Below are positions 8,522-16,605 of a stretch of DNA of 64,000 nucleotides, piece by piece; position 1 is the first letter of the stretch; each line of letters opens with the position of its first letter. Origin of the DNA: Planctomycetota bacterium (lineage in GTDB: Bacteria; Planctomycetota; Planctomycetia; Pirellulales; UBA1268); assembly GCA_003669605.1 (NCBI GenBank), contig QWOP01000049.1, positions 32,555-96,554 on the forward strand. The letters run 5' to 3'. The notes under the pieces are model-generated. The model was not told the origin of the DNA and did not search any database. It worked only from the letters and a program-made list of their open reading frames with translations. Both the position numbers and the translations under genes were made by a program.

Positions 8522-9703
8522 ATGCTTCAGTATTCCTGTGGCTCCCGCGCGCGGCACCGTTCCCAGTCCGATGTCTGGCCCGGCCTGAGCATGCGGGCCG
8601 TGGGTCAACCGGCTGTGAGGCTCGTGTTGGCAGTGGCGGTGGCAGTCATTGGCCTGCCGGCCCTGGCCCAGCGGCCTGGGATCGGGGGGCGGAGGAACCG
8701 TGGAACGCCAGCTCCCCGGGCACCAGCCCAGGGGCGGACTGTCGCCCCCCAAGGATCAAAAGCCGGTGCCGCAGCAGCGCCGGCCGGGGGACAAAAAAAG
8801 GGGCCAGCGACAGAGAACGCTGGCAAGGGGCGCACACCACCTGCCGGGACCAAACCTCAAGACGATGCCGAACGACCACAAACCACCGCGACAGAAGGAA
8901 CAGAAAAGCGGGGCACCGCCAATCAGGCCGAGCCTCTTCAGCGGAAAGCAGCTGATATCGATCAGTTGGCCATCGCCACAGCGTGGGGGGCGCAGATTCC
9001 CTTCGGGGCGGAGTGGTATCAGTCCCATCCGTATGCCTGGCGCGTGGGAGGCTCCGAAGGTGAAGTGGTGTTGGCGAGCGGGGCGATCGGCGGGGCGACA
9101 GCCAGCGACGCTGCAGTGACGCTCGCCACTTGGACCGAGCCGTCGGACGCCAATCCGATCGCCACCGCCGACCAGCGGCCCACGGTGCAGGTGGGGGGAT
9201 TCCAGGCCGGTGAGGACGATTCGTCAGAACTGGTGGTTTTTCCGGGCATCGGAGCTGGTCCTCTCCCGCGATCCACTGGTAATCCGCCGGCCACGCCAGC
9301 AGTCGACGGGACAGTGAGTGTCCTTGTGCGCGGCGAGAATCAGTCATCCACGGCCAGCGTGGCAGACGAGACGCCGCCGGCCCTGCCGCCGGCTTGGCTT
9401 CCGCTGGGTACCTTCGCGGCGCTGCCTGCGGGGCTAGGCAGCGACGTGGTGCCGCACATTTTCCTCCAACTCTCGCTGCATCACGATGGCACGGTGCGGG
9501 GCAACTACTTCGATGCGGTATCCGATACTGTGCAACCGCTTTCTGGCAAACTCGATCGCGAGCGGGGAGTCGTCGGCTGGCGGATCGGAGGCGGGGGCGC
9601 CGATTTTGAGACGACGATCGAAGGGCTGACGGCCGGGCGGATCGAGGCCAATGTCCGCAAGGGGGCGGTGTCGCGTGGCTGGACCCTGATCAGTCTGCAG
9701 TGA
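8522..9703 (+). CDS. Secreted hypothetical protein
   Basis: This 393-residue protein has an internal-looking signal peptide (VRLVLAVAVAVIGLPALAQ at about residues 32-50), so ATG 8591 may be a better start than 8522; 8522 has GGGGAA upstream. After the signal comes a low-complexity Ala/Pro/Gly/Lys linker to about residue 145. Two folded blocks follow, one with AEWYQSHPYAWRVGG near residue 162-176 and one at the C-terminus with SLHHDGTVRGNYFDAV and GVVGWRIGG. The C-terminal block reads like a small beta-sandwich. I do not recognise a named family. It stands between a strong terminator and a convergent HD gene. Confidence 0.75.
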   Translation: MLQYSCGSRARHRSQSDVWPGLSMRAVGQPAVRLVLAVAVAVIGLPALAQRPGIGGRRNRGTPAPRAPAQGRTVAPQGSKAGAAAAPAGGQKKGPATENAGKGRTPPAGTKPQDDAERPQTTATEGTEKRGTANQAEPLQRKAADIDQLAIATAWGAQIPFGAEWYQSHPYAWRVGGSEGEVVLASGAIGGATASDAAVTLATWTEPSDANPIATADQRPTVQVGGFQAGEDDSSELVVFPGIGAGPLPRSTGNPPATPAVDGTVSVLVRGENQSSTASVADETPPALPPAWLPLGTFAALPAGLGSDVVPHIFLQLSLHHDGTVRGNYFDAVSDTVQPLSGKLDRERGVVGWRIGGGGADFETTIEGLTAGRIEANVRKGAVSRGWTLISLQ

Positions 9704-9774
9704 CTCGCTGCACTCAAGATGCGCTGGGACGACTGGGGGAGCGGACCCTGATCGACGCCACCTTGCCAGACCGG

Positions 9775-11151
9775 TCAGGTCGTGTGTGCCGGGGGCGTTG
9801 TCTGTGACGATCGAGACGCCGCGATCGCGGACTCAAGATCGGGAAGAATGCCATCCTCCAGAGTTGCGATCGCGTCAGCCACTGGCGCCGGGGCGAAGAT
9901 CCGCACCCGTTTTACCAAGTCATCGAACTGCTCGCGGGCGAGGCTCCGCACCACCGGTGACAACTCGGCCAGGGACTTCCAGCGTGGCCCGGGAGCGGTC
10001 CGCGATCCTTGCCGGACCTGGAGCTTGAACTCCACCTCCCGCTCTGCCGGAGGGGCGTCGATGAGCAGCGTGACCGCAGCGACCGAAGTCCCCAGGCGGC
10101 TCGAGAGCCTGTCGGCCAGCAGCGCCGCGATCGAAGTGGACTCGGCATACGTCTTTCCTGCCAGCGCCCGATGGATGGAGGGGTGATTCACCGCGTCGAA
10201 AGACGCCACCCGTTTGCAGAGCAGGCGGCGGTCTCCGAACAGCCCGTCAACCAGCGGTGCTGCCTCCGTTCCCACTGTGACGTCTCCTATCCAGGCGATG
10301 AATGCTCGATCGTCGGTACGGGTCAGCGTTTCCGGGTCGATCCGATCCCGCACCGTCCACACCGCCCGCTGGAGCATGGCCGTCGCGGCCCGAACGGCGT
10401 GGTGCCAGTAGACTTCGCTAAACATCACATAGCGGGCGAAGACCATCAATTCTGCCGCGGTCCTCCCCTTGTCGGTGATCGCCAGAGAGCAGCCGTCGCC
10501 ATCGACGCAGAGGCTCGCCAAGAGCCTCTCTTGGTCGAAGTGACGGCCGTAGGGAACTCCGGCGTGGAGGCTGTCGCGGGCCAGGTAGTCCATTTTGTCG
10601 ACATCGATTGGCCCGGAGAGCAGGGAGTGGAGGAGGACTCCGGCTGGATCGGTGGCGGTGCCACCGATGAGCGCTGCCACGCGATCGGGATCGAGTTGCC
10701 AGTCATCGCGGAGGACCCTGGCGGGAGCGCCATGGGCGAGCACGTGGGCCGAGAGAGTCTCGTGTTTGGGGAGCTCCGCCAGCCCCATGTCTTCCAGCGG
10801 GTGGCAGAATGCCCAGTGGCCGATGTCGTGGAGCAGGGCAGCCACCACGAACGCGGCCGCATCAGACTGGTCAATGACGGCAAAGAACACCGGGTCGCGG
10901 CGCAGTCGGGCGAGAAACTCGATCGCCAGCCGGTAGACCCCCAACGAATGTTCGAAGCGCGAATGGACCGCGCCTGGATAGACAAGCGATACCAGCCCCA
11001 GCTGGCTGACGCGCGTCAACCGACGCATTTCTGGGGTGTCGATCAGCGCCCGGACTCGCGGGGTGAGTGGAACGGTGACGTCGGGAGGGATCCGGACCCC
11101 ATCGGTCGCAGCGGAGCTGGCCACCAATTCGGGGAGGGCATCGAAAGGCAT
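9775..11151 (-). CDS. HD-superfamily nucleotide phosphohydrolase (COG1078-like)
   Basis: This 458-residue cytoplasmic enzyme belongs to the HD metal-dependent phosphohydrolases. The N-terminus LTPRVRALIDTPEMRRL followed by QLGLVSLVYPGA and SRFEHSLGVY (H68) is the signature of the COG1078/YwfO group, whose studied members hydrolyse dNTPs. The HD pair is LLHDIGH (H108, D109) with H112 and H117 following. Length is normal for the family. The downstream part (about 200-450) is helical with a conserved-looking FDAVNHPSIHRAL. It is transcribed in the same direction as the zinc-ribbon membrane protein that ends up to 11188, with a 36-nt gap between them. The exact substrate is not evident. Confidence 0.88.
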   Translation of the reverse strand: MPFDALPELVASSAATDGVRIPPDVTVPLTPRVRALIDTPEMRRLTRVSQLGLVSLVYPGAVHSRFEHSLGVYRLAIEFLARLRRDPVFFAVIDQSDAAAFVVAALLHDIGHWAFCHPLEDMGLAELPKHETLSAHVLAHGAPARVLRDDWQLDPDRVAALIGGTATDPAGVLLHSLLSGPIDVDKMDYLARDSLHAGVPYGRHFDQERLLASLCVDGDGCSLAITDKGRTAAELMVFARYVMFSEVYWHHAVRAATAMLQRAVWTVRDRIDPETLTRTDDRAFIAWIGDVTVGTEAAPLVDGLFGDRRLLCKRVASFDAVNHPSIHRALAGKTYAESTSIAALLADRLSSRLGTSVAAVTLLIDAPPAEREVEFKLQVRQGSRTAPGPRWKSLAELSPVVRSLAREQFDDLVKRVRIFAPAPVADAIATLEDGILPDLESAIAASRSSQTTPPAHTT

Positions 11152-11187
11152 CGTGGACCCCGGGACGGAAGTGATCGGCAGCCGGAG

Positions 11188-11850
11188 TCAGAAGGTCGTC
11201 ACGCCAGCCAACCAGCGGAGTCCCGCGGTCACCAGCAGATAGAGCGAAAAATGGGCGACCGCGGAACCGGACTCGAAATCGAAGCAAGCGAAGGCGGCGA
11301 AGGCGCCGATGCCGACGAAGATCGGAGCAACGTACAGCCACTGCCACATCTCGATCCCGGGGGGGAGGAAGCCATAGGCTGCCCACAGCGCCGCATAGAC
11401 TGCTGCGCAGATGAGCGTGCGGAGGAGCAGGCTTCGCCCACGGTGGGGGGCCAGTTCGCGTTCGCGGATCGCGGCGTAGCCGAGGAAGGCGCAGGGGATG
11501 GCCAGCAGCACGGCCCCTGCGGCCAAAAACTCCCGTGGCGGATCACCATGCCAGACGACGCGGGCCACCATCGCGGCCGCGAGTGCCAGCACCGATCCCA
11601 TCGCCAGCAGCGTCCATTGGATCGCGGTCACCCCCCGGTCGGTGCGCTTGAAGGGAGCGGTTGGCGCTCTCCCGGTGGCAGTGGAGGTGGTGCTGGGGGC
11701 CTCGGGTTCGTGGATCGTCACGCCCTTGATGGGCGCCGCCGGAATGGTGATCGGTGCCTTGCACTTCGGGCAGGGGCCGGTGCGACCGGCGAACTGATCG
11801 CTGACAGCGAACGTCGCCTTGCAGGACCCGCAGAGAACCTGGATGGCCAT
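11188..11850 (-). CDS. Zinc-ribbon membrane protein
   Basis: This 220-residue protein has an N-terminal zinc ribbon (CGSCKATFAVSDQFAGRTGPCPKC, two CxxC knuckles at about residues 7-10 and 27-30) like the MJ0042-type finger common in Planctomycetes. A Pro/Thr linker follows, then about five hydrophobic helices. Start ATG 11850 (MAIQVL) is chosen because the upstream in-frame extension to 12018 is proline-rich filler that looks untranslated. It sits 36 nt upstream of the HD gene in the same direction and may be co-transcribed with it. Function unknown. Confidence 0.72.
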   Translation of the reverse strand: MAIQVLCGSCKATFAVSDQFAGRTGPCPKCKAPITIPAAPIKGVTIHEPEAPSTTSTATGRAPTAPFKRTDRGVTAIQWTLLAMGSVLALAAAMVARVVWHGDPPREFLAAGAVLLAIPCAFLGYAAIRERELAPHRGRSLLLRTLICAAVYAALWAAYGFLPPGIEMWQWLYVAPIFVGIGAFAAFACFDFESGSAVAHFSLYLLVTAGLRWLAGVTTF

Positions 11851-12083
11851 GGAATCACTTGGGACGATTGTTCCCCGGGAGTTGGCTCCCCGAGGCAGGA
11901 ACCGGGGGGGCGGCCCCTCTGCCGCTGATGGCGCAGAGGGCCCGAGGGCTTTGGGAAGTGTCAGAGTCGGCGCTGTAGCCGTCAAGGCGCCCGCGATGGG
12001 CCGTGTGGGCTGGTACATTCATGGTCCCCTGTCCCGCCGGGGTTCAAGCGTCCGCACCGATCCTTGGGAGGAGGTCACGAGTG

Positions 12084-12803
12084 ATGTCCGAAGCCAGTTT
12101 CCCACGGCCTGCTGGGAAGTCGCCGGCGCCACCGGCCAGTGGAGCGATCGCGTTCCAGTGCCCCAACGGACATCGGATCAGCGTCCCGGCAAAACTCGCC
12201 GGCAAACGGGGCGCCTGTTCGAAATGCGGTACGGCGGTGGTGATTCCGGCGGCCACGCTGCCAGCGGTCCCTGCCGCGGTCACCAATTCGCTCCGGGGGG
12301 CAGCTCCGCTGGTGGAGCGGGGGAGTGCGCCGCCGGAGCCTGGACTGTTCGCGGCCGGCGATGAACCGGTGCCCGGGGACGAGGGGACGATCACGATCCA
12401 GTCGGTGCCACCGTGGATGCCGCCATCACCGTCGCCCTCTTCCGCACCCCGTCCCGCGGTGCCACACGCCGCCCCTCAATTCCCTGCGGACACTTCGCTT
12501 CCGCAGTCGGCAGACCAGTTCTCAGACCAGGCGGCAATGCCGATCACGGAGAACCCCACCGCGCTGCTGGTGGCCCGGCTGTGGGCGGAACGGGACCACG
12601 GCGGCGTGGTCGAACTCCACCTCGTCGGTGGCAGCGTGATCCTGCCTGAGTGGTATGAACCGCGCTGGTCGTTGGGCAGCCATGGACTGTTTGCCAGTCA
12701 GGCCGCCGACGGATCGGTGACGCTCACGGCAGTGGCCTGGGATTCGATCCAGAAAGTGGTCGTTCGCCAGGTGGAGGGGCTGCCAGACGGGATGTTCGAG
12801 TGA
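12084..12803 (+). CDS. Zinc-ribbon protein with proline-rich linker
   Basis: This soluble protein of 239 residues starts with a zinc ribbon (FQCPNGHRISVPAKLAGKRG then CSKCG, about residues 24-49). A long Ala/Pro/Ser-rich linker follows to about 150. A folded C-terminal domain has the pattern LVARLWAERDHGGVVELHLVGG. That domain contains alternating strands and a closing AWDSIQKVVVRQVEGLP, suggesting a small beta barrel that senses or scaffolds. Start ATG 12084 has GGAGGAGG 9 nt upstream, much better than the ATG at 12003. It is divergent from the preceding zinc-ribbon gene and its 3' end is 7 nt from the convergent ACT gene. Confidence 0.78.
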   Translation: MSEASFPRPAGKSPAPPASGAIAFQCPNGHRISVPAKLAGKRGACSKCGTAVVIPAATLPAVPAAVTNSLRGAAPLVERGSAPPEPGLFAAGDEPVPGDEGTITIQSVPPWMPPSPSPSSAPRPAVPHAAPQFPADTSLPQSADQFSDQAAMPITENPTALLVARLWAERDHGGVVELHLVGGSVILPEWYEPRWSLGSHGLFASQAADGSVTLTAVAWDSIQKVVVRQVEGLPDGMFE

Positions 12804-12810
12804 CGGGATG

Positions 12811-13311
12811 TCAGTCGTCTTCGTCGATATCCCCTTCGGTGATCATCGTGAAGCCACGCTTCCCCAGGGTCTCGAGCCCCATCTCGGTGTTATCGACCAT
12901 CAGGGCGACCGCTGGCCGGCCACGCGGCCGGACGAGGATCGGGTAGGCCTGGATGATGTTGACCTCGGCCTGGAGCAAAGCCGTGCAGACCTGCAGGAGC
13001 GGTTGCTGGCAGTCAGGGAGTTCCACGCCGATCAGATCGCTTTCAATGATCGCCAGCCCTGCCCGCTCGAGAATCTCGCGGCCTTGTTCCGGATGGCTGA
13101 CGAGGAAGCGGACGAATGCACACTCGCCGGAGTCGCTGATCGAGAGGGCGACAATCCGCACTTTCGAGCCATCGAATCGGCGAACGACCTCCAGTAATTG
13201 GCCGACACGGTTCTCAAGAAATACCGTGAACTGCCGGAGGGTGGGCCAGTTGCGTCCCCTGGAGGTCGCGAAACCGATCCCCTCGCCCGCGCTCGAGTTG
13301 CCGATACTCAC
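12811..13311 (-). CDS. Tandem ACT-domain regulatory protein
   Basis: This 166-residue protein is made of two ACT-type ligand-binding domains. The first runs from QFTVFLENRVGQLLEVVRRF (about residue 27) through an alternating beta-alpha-beta-beta-alpha-beta pattern. The second begins near residue 92 with LPDCQQPLLQVCTALLQAEV and ends with a strand holding PAVALMVDN. ACT domains usually bind amino acids and tune linked enzymes; here no enzyme domain is fused. Small stand-alone ACT proteins of this shape are common in Planctomycetes. The start is a GTG at 13311 with no strong ribosome site. It is convergent with the zinc-ribbon gene and divergent from the thioesterase. Confidence 0.85.
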   Translation of the reverse strand: MSIGNSSAGEGIGFATSRGRNWPTLRQFTVFLENRVGQLLEVVRRFDGSKVRIVALSISDSGECAFVRFLVSHPEQGREILERAGLAIIESDLIGVELPDCQQPLLQVCTALLQAEVNIIQAYPILVRPRGRPAVALMVDNTEMGLETLGKRGFTMITEGDIDEDD

Positions 13312-13430
13312 GGGTGACTAAACTCCAGTTGGGGGGCTAGATGCTGGGCCTATTCAGCACGCTCGACTGGGGAATAATAGAGTCTCGGCGGTGCCGCGGT
13401 CAACGAATCCTATGGCGAGGTCCTCCTCCA

Positions 13431-13817
13431 ATGCAGCCGCTGTTCCACCAGACGGAGATCCGTGTCCGCTATCAGGAGACCGATGGCCAGCGGCGGGTGC
13501 ACCATGCCAACTACCTCACCTATTTCGAGGTTGGCCGCACCGAGATGCTCCGGGCGAAAGGGGCGACATATCGGGAATTCGAGGACGCAGGACTCTATCT
13601 GGTGGTCTCCGAGGTCAGTTGCTCCTACCGGGCACCGGCCGACTACGACGACCTCCTGACGCTCCGGACCTGGGTGGAGAAGACCGGCGGCGCGAGCATC
13701 CGTCACGGCTACGAAGTGCTGCGGGGCAACAGGATCCTGGCCACGGGCTCCACCGTCGTGGTCTGCGTGGACCGTGAGGGAAAGGTCTGTCGGCTTCCAG
13801 ACTGGCTGCGTGGATGA
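13431..13817 (+). CDS. Hotdog-fold acyl-CoA thioesterase (YbgC/4HBT-like)
   Basis: This 128-residue protein has the complete 4-hydroxybenzoyl-CoA thioesterase/YbgC pattern: RVRYQETDGQRRVHHANYL with the catalytic Asp (D18), then FEVGRTEMLRAKG, then CSYRAPADYDDLLTLRTWV and a C-terminal strand pair. It would hydrolyse acyl-CoA thioesters in the cytoplasm. In proteobacteria the relative YbgC belongs to the Tol-Pal group, but no tol gene is nearby here. ATG 13431 (MQPLFHQ) is preferred over the in-frame ATG at 13341, which would add 30 unconserved residues; GCGAGG lies upstream of 13431. Substrate unknown. Confidence 0.88.
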   Translation: MQPLFHQTEIRVRYQETDGQRRVHHANYLTYFEVGRTEMLRAKGATYREFEDAGLYLVVSEVSCSYRAPADYDDLLTLRTWVEKTGGASIRHGYEVLRGNRILATGSTVVVCVDREGKVCRLPDWLRG

Positions 13818-13896
13818 CGAGGCCGCGGTGGCCGGCTTGCGGAGGGGGGGCTCCCCAAACCACCCCCAAGCATCCCCCCCAAGCATCGATAGAGCA

Positions 13897-14787
13897 TCAA
13901 CTTGCCAGGGGGGCTTCGAGCAGTTCGAGGACGAAGCGTTGTTCGCCGCATTGAAACTGCGCCGTGGCGTCGAGGCGCAGGGGAGTGGCCAGGCGGACCC
14001 AGAGGCCGTTGAGTCCGCGGTTGACGATTCGCCAGCCGCGTCTGCCGGCGATCACCTCGGCATGGATGGGACTGATGAACGGATCGTCGATACCAACGAC
14101 GCGCATCCCCTCCTCGAGGCGGAAATCCTCCGCCTCCTCGCCATCACCAGCCGCCGCGGCCTCGGCCCGGCCGATCAGAAACGGTGGAGACGGGCAGGAA
14201 TACTCCCAGTGATCGGCGGTGGCTGAGGCCACGAGAAGCGGAGTTCCCGATGCCCGTTCGGCGAATTCGATCCGCGTCCCACCGAGCTGGAATCTGGTGC
14301 CGGGGCGGAGTCGGGCGGTTGTGACCCGCACCCAGGTGCCGGCGGTGGTGCCGAGATCGGTGAGTAACCAGCCGCCGCCGGGGAGGCGGTCGAGGCGGGC
14401 GTGTTGTTCACAAAGCGAGGGATCGTGACGGATGACCACGCCACCGGTCGATCGGCCGATGAGCAGGGTGTCGTCGCGGAGGCGGACAATCTCGCCGGTG
14501 TCGCGGCCGTCGTCGACGATGTGCACCAATGCCATTGGCGGCCGGTGGAGGGGCCGCCAGGGAAGAGCCTCCTCGGGGCCAGCGTGGGAGTCGGTGGCCC
14601 AATCTGCCGGGGGAAAACTCCCCGGCGCAACTTCTGCCGCGCAATCTCCCTCGCCCGTCTGGTCGCCCGCAGGCGTCTGCTGTTCCGGGCGCGCCTGACG
14701 GAGCAATTGTGCCCAGCCGTCGAAGGTGTCAAAAAAGGTGCCCGTAGCCTGCGGCGACGAATCGGGACGGGGGACGGAAGAATCCAT
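13897..14787 (-). CDS. Double FHA-domain protein
   Basis: This 296-residue soluble protein has two forkhead-associated modules. The first (about residues 85-175) has LLIGRSTGGVVIRHDPSL and QHARLDRL and then GTTAGTWVR, close to the phosphothreonine-binding core although the usual SRxH is replaced by CEQH. The second (about 200-290) has FLIGRAEAA, DPFISPIHAEV and GLNGLWVRL, with a better serine/histidine pair. The first 80 residues are Pro/Gly/Gln-rich and probably disordered. FHA proteins read out Ser/Thr kinases; a kinase is encoded at 5.6-7.8 kb but not adjacent. It is divergent from the 478-residue unknown gene at 15003, with a shared 215-bp upstream region. Confidence 0.85.
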   Translation of the reverse strand: MDSSVPRPDSSPQATGTFFDTFDGWAQLLRQARPEQQTPAGDQTGEGDCAAEVAPGSFPPADWATDSHAGPEEALPWRPLHRPPMALVHIVDDGRDTGEIVRLRDDTLLIGRSTGGVVIRHDPSLCEQHARLDRLPGGGWLLTDLGTTAGTWVRVTTARLRPGTRFQLGGTRIEFAERASGTPLLVASATADHWEYSCPSPPFLIGRAEAAAAGDGEEAEDFRLEEGMRVVGIDDPFISPIHAEVIAGRRGWRIVNRGLNGLWVRLATPLRLDATAQFQCGEQRFVLELLEAPLAS

Positions 14788-15002
14788 GGTGGCGGCTCCG
14801 CATTCCGGTGGGTGCTGCCCGACACCCTCCCTTCAATGTACGGCGGCGGTCAGCCGTGCCAAGGTGTGCGGAAAGTTCCCCCGCAGTGCACAATCCATCT
14901 GCCGGCGGAGGGTGCCAGCCTCTGAGGCCAAAGTTCGGCACCGAAAAAGCCGGAGCGGCCCTGCGCTGCTGCCCCGAGCGAGCCCCCATCCCGGAGAGAG
15001 TG

Positions 15003-16439
15003 ATGAGCGATGCCGCCGATCCGATTGCCCAGCGGGCTTTGTCTATCAACATCGACCAGCAGATCTACGGCACCTTCGCTGAGATCGGCGCCGGCCAGGA
15101 GGTGGCCCGCTGGTTTTTCTCAGTTGGGGGCGCCGCAGGCACGGTTGCCAAGTCAATGTCGGCCTATGACATGCAGGTCAGTGACGCTATCTACGGCAAG
15201 GCCCAGCGCTATGTCTCCCGCGAACGACTCGAGGAGATGCTGACCCACGAATACACCCTGCTCCGGGAACGGCTGGATGAATCGCGGGGAGCCAGCACCC
15301 GATTTTTCGCGTTCGCCGACACTGCGGCAGCCAAGGCCCATACGGGGGGGAACGATTGGCACGCCTGGATGGGGATCCGTTTTCAGGACAGGCCACGCAG
15401 CGCGCCCAACGATGTGATCGTCCATGTGCGGTTGCTCGATCAGAGCAACTCCCGGCAGCAAGACGCCCTTGGCCGGTTGGGAGTGAACCTGATCCATGCC
15501 TGCACGCATCATTCCAAGGATCCCCATCAGTTGCTCGAGTCCCTCATCGAGGATGTGGGGAGGGACCGCCTCGAGATCGATTGGGTGCAGATCCGTGGCC
15601 CGGCCTTCGTCACGGTCGACAACCGGCTGTTAGCTCTCCACCTAGTGCGGATCGGGCTCACTCCGGCGGTGCTCTTTGGCGTGGACGGCATGCCGCTGTT
15701 GGCATCGGAGGCGATCCGCAAGCGCCGCGTGCTGGTGGAGAGGGGACGATTCGCACCGGTGACGAGGCTCAACCTCGAGATGCTCGCCCGGGGCGGAGAG
15801 ATGTTTGCCCTTCCGGTCCCCAATCCCCCCGAAGGCTCGGCGGCGCCGATCGCCCAGAGCATGGAGACGATGGAGATCATGGAGATCACGATGAACAATC
15901 TCCGCGACCGGGGGCAGGTGGAGGACGCCGACTTTCTTGCCCGCGTCGACCTGCTTTCGGCCGTGAAGAAACTGGTGCTCGTCAGCGATCTAGGGCCGTT
16001 CCACCGACTGGCGGATTATCTGGCAAAACGCAACGTCGAGCGGACGGGGATCGTGCTTGGGGTGCCGCTGCTGCGGGAGCTCTTCAACGAGGCCCACTAC
16101 CGCGATCTCGGCGGGGGCATTCTGGAGGCTTTCGGTCGGCTGTTCACGCATGCGGTGCGGTTGTACGTCTACCCGACGCGGGATCCGATCGACGGCCGGG
16201 TGGTGACCGCGGACACGCTCAAGGTGGCTCCGCACCTCAGCCACCTTCTCCAGCACCTTCTGTCCAACGGGTTGATTCGCTCGATCCCCTGTGAGGATGG
16301 AACACTGCGAAGCTATTCCAGCGAGGAGGTCCGTTCGCGGATCTGCTCCGGCGATCCATCGTGGAAGGAACTCGTTGATCCGGCGGTGGCGAAAATCATC
16401 GAAGCAACCGGGTATTTTGGGGCCCGCTGTGAGATCTAG
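15003..16439 (+). CDS. Conserved protein of unknown function with GAGQEVAR motif
   Basis: This 478-residue soluble protein has a highly patterned N-terminus: INIDQQIYGTFAEIGAGQEV then FFSVGGAAGTVAKSMSAYDM, and later FFAFADTAAAKAH and HVRLLDQSNSRQQDALG followed by LGVNLIHA. I recognise this as a family found in many bacterial phyla that is often labelled inconsistently (for example as a receptor or a nucleotidyltransferase), labels nothing visible here supports. There is no signal peptide, transmembrane helix or classical nucleotide-binding loop. ATG 15003 has GGAGAG just upstream. It ends 166 bp before the convergent PHP gene. Function unknown. Confidence 0.82.
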   Translation: MSDAADPIAQRALSINIDQQIYGTFAEIGAGQEVARWFFSVGGAAGTVAKSMSAYDMQVSDAIYGKAQRYVSRERLEEMLTHEYTLLRERLDESRGASTRFFAFADTAAAKAHTGGNDWHAWMGIRFQDRPRSAPNDVIVHVRLLDQSNSRQQDALGRLGVNLIHACTHHSKDPHQLLESLIEDVGRDRLEIDWVQIRGPAFVTVDNRLLALHLVRIGLTPAVLFGVDGMPLLASEAIRKRRVLVERGRFAPVTRLNLEMLARGGEMFALPVPNPPEGSAAPIAQSMETMEIMEITMNNLRDRGQVEDADFLARVDLLSAVKKLVLVSDLGPFHRLADYLAKRNVERTGIVLGVPLLRELFNEAHYRDLGGGILEAFGRLFTHAVRLYVYPTRDPIDGRVVTADTLKVAPHLSHLLQHLLSNGLIRSIPCEDGTLRSYSSEEVRSRICSGDPSWKELVDPAVAKIIEATGYFGARCEI

Positions 16440-16500
16440 CCGTTGGTGGAAAAGGCTCGGGGATGATTTTTCGCCCAGGGCAGCGAGGGATCCCGTGTCG

Positions 16501-16527
16501 AACCAGTCGAATCAGTCGAATCAACTG
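16501..16527. repeat. Three 9-bp direct repeats
   Basis: AACCAGTCG, AATCAGTCG and AATCAACTG lie end to end in the 166-bp gap between two convergent genes. The copies are imperfect and short. I see no hairpin or coding meaning. Confidence 0.4.
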
Positions 16528-16605
16528 TGATCCAGCAGGAACGGGGATCTCCGGCCAGTTTCCTGATCCCGTCGCATGCCAGAGGGGGTGAGTGTCGGCC
16601 AGTGT

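Noticed and set aside
10009..11928. A 639-codon plus-strand frame opposite the HD-phosphohydrolase gene
   Set aside because: It crosses two well-supported minus-strand genes and consists of Arg/Gly/Gln-rich residues; the HD motifs on the other strand are decisive.
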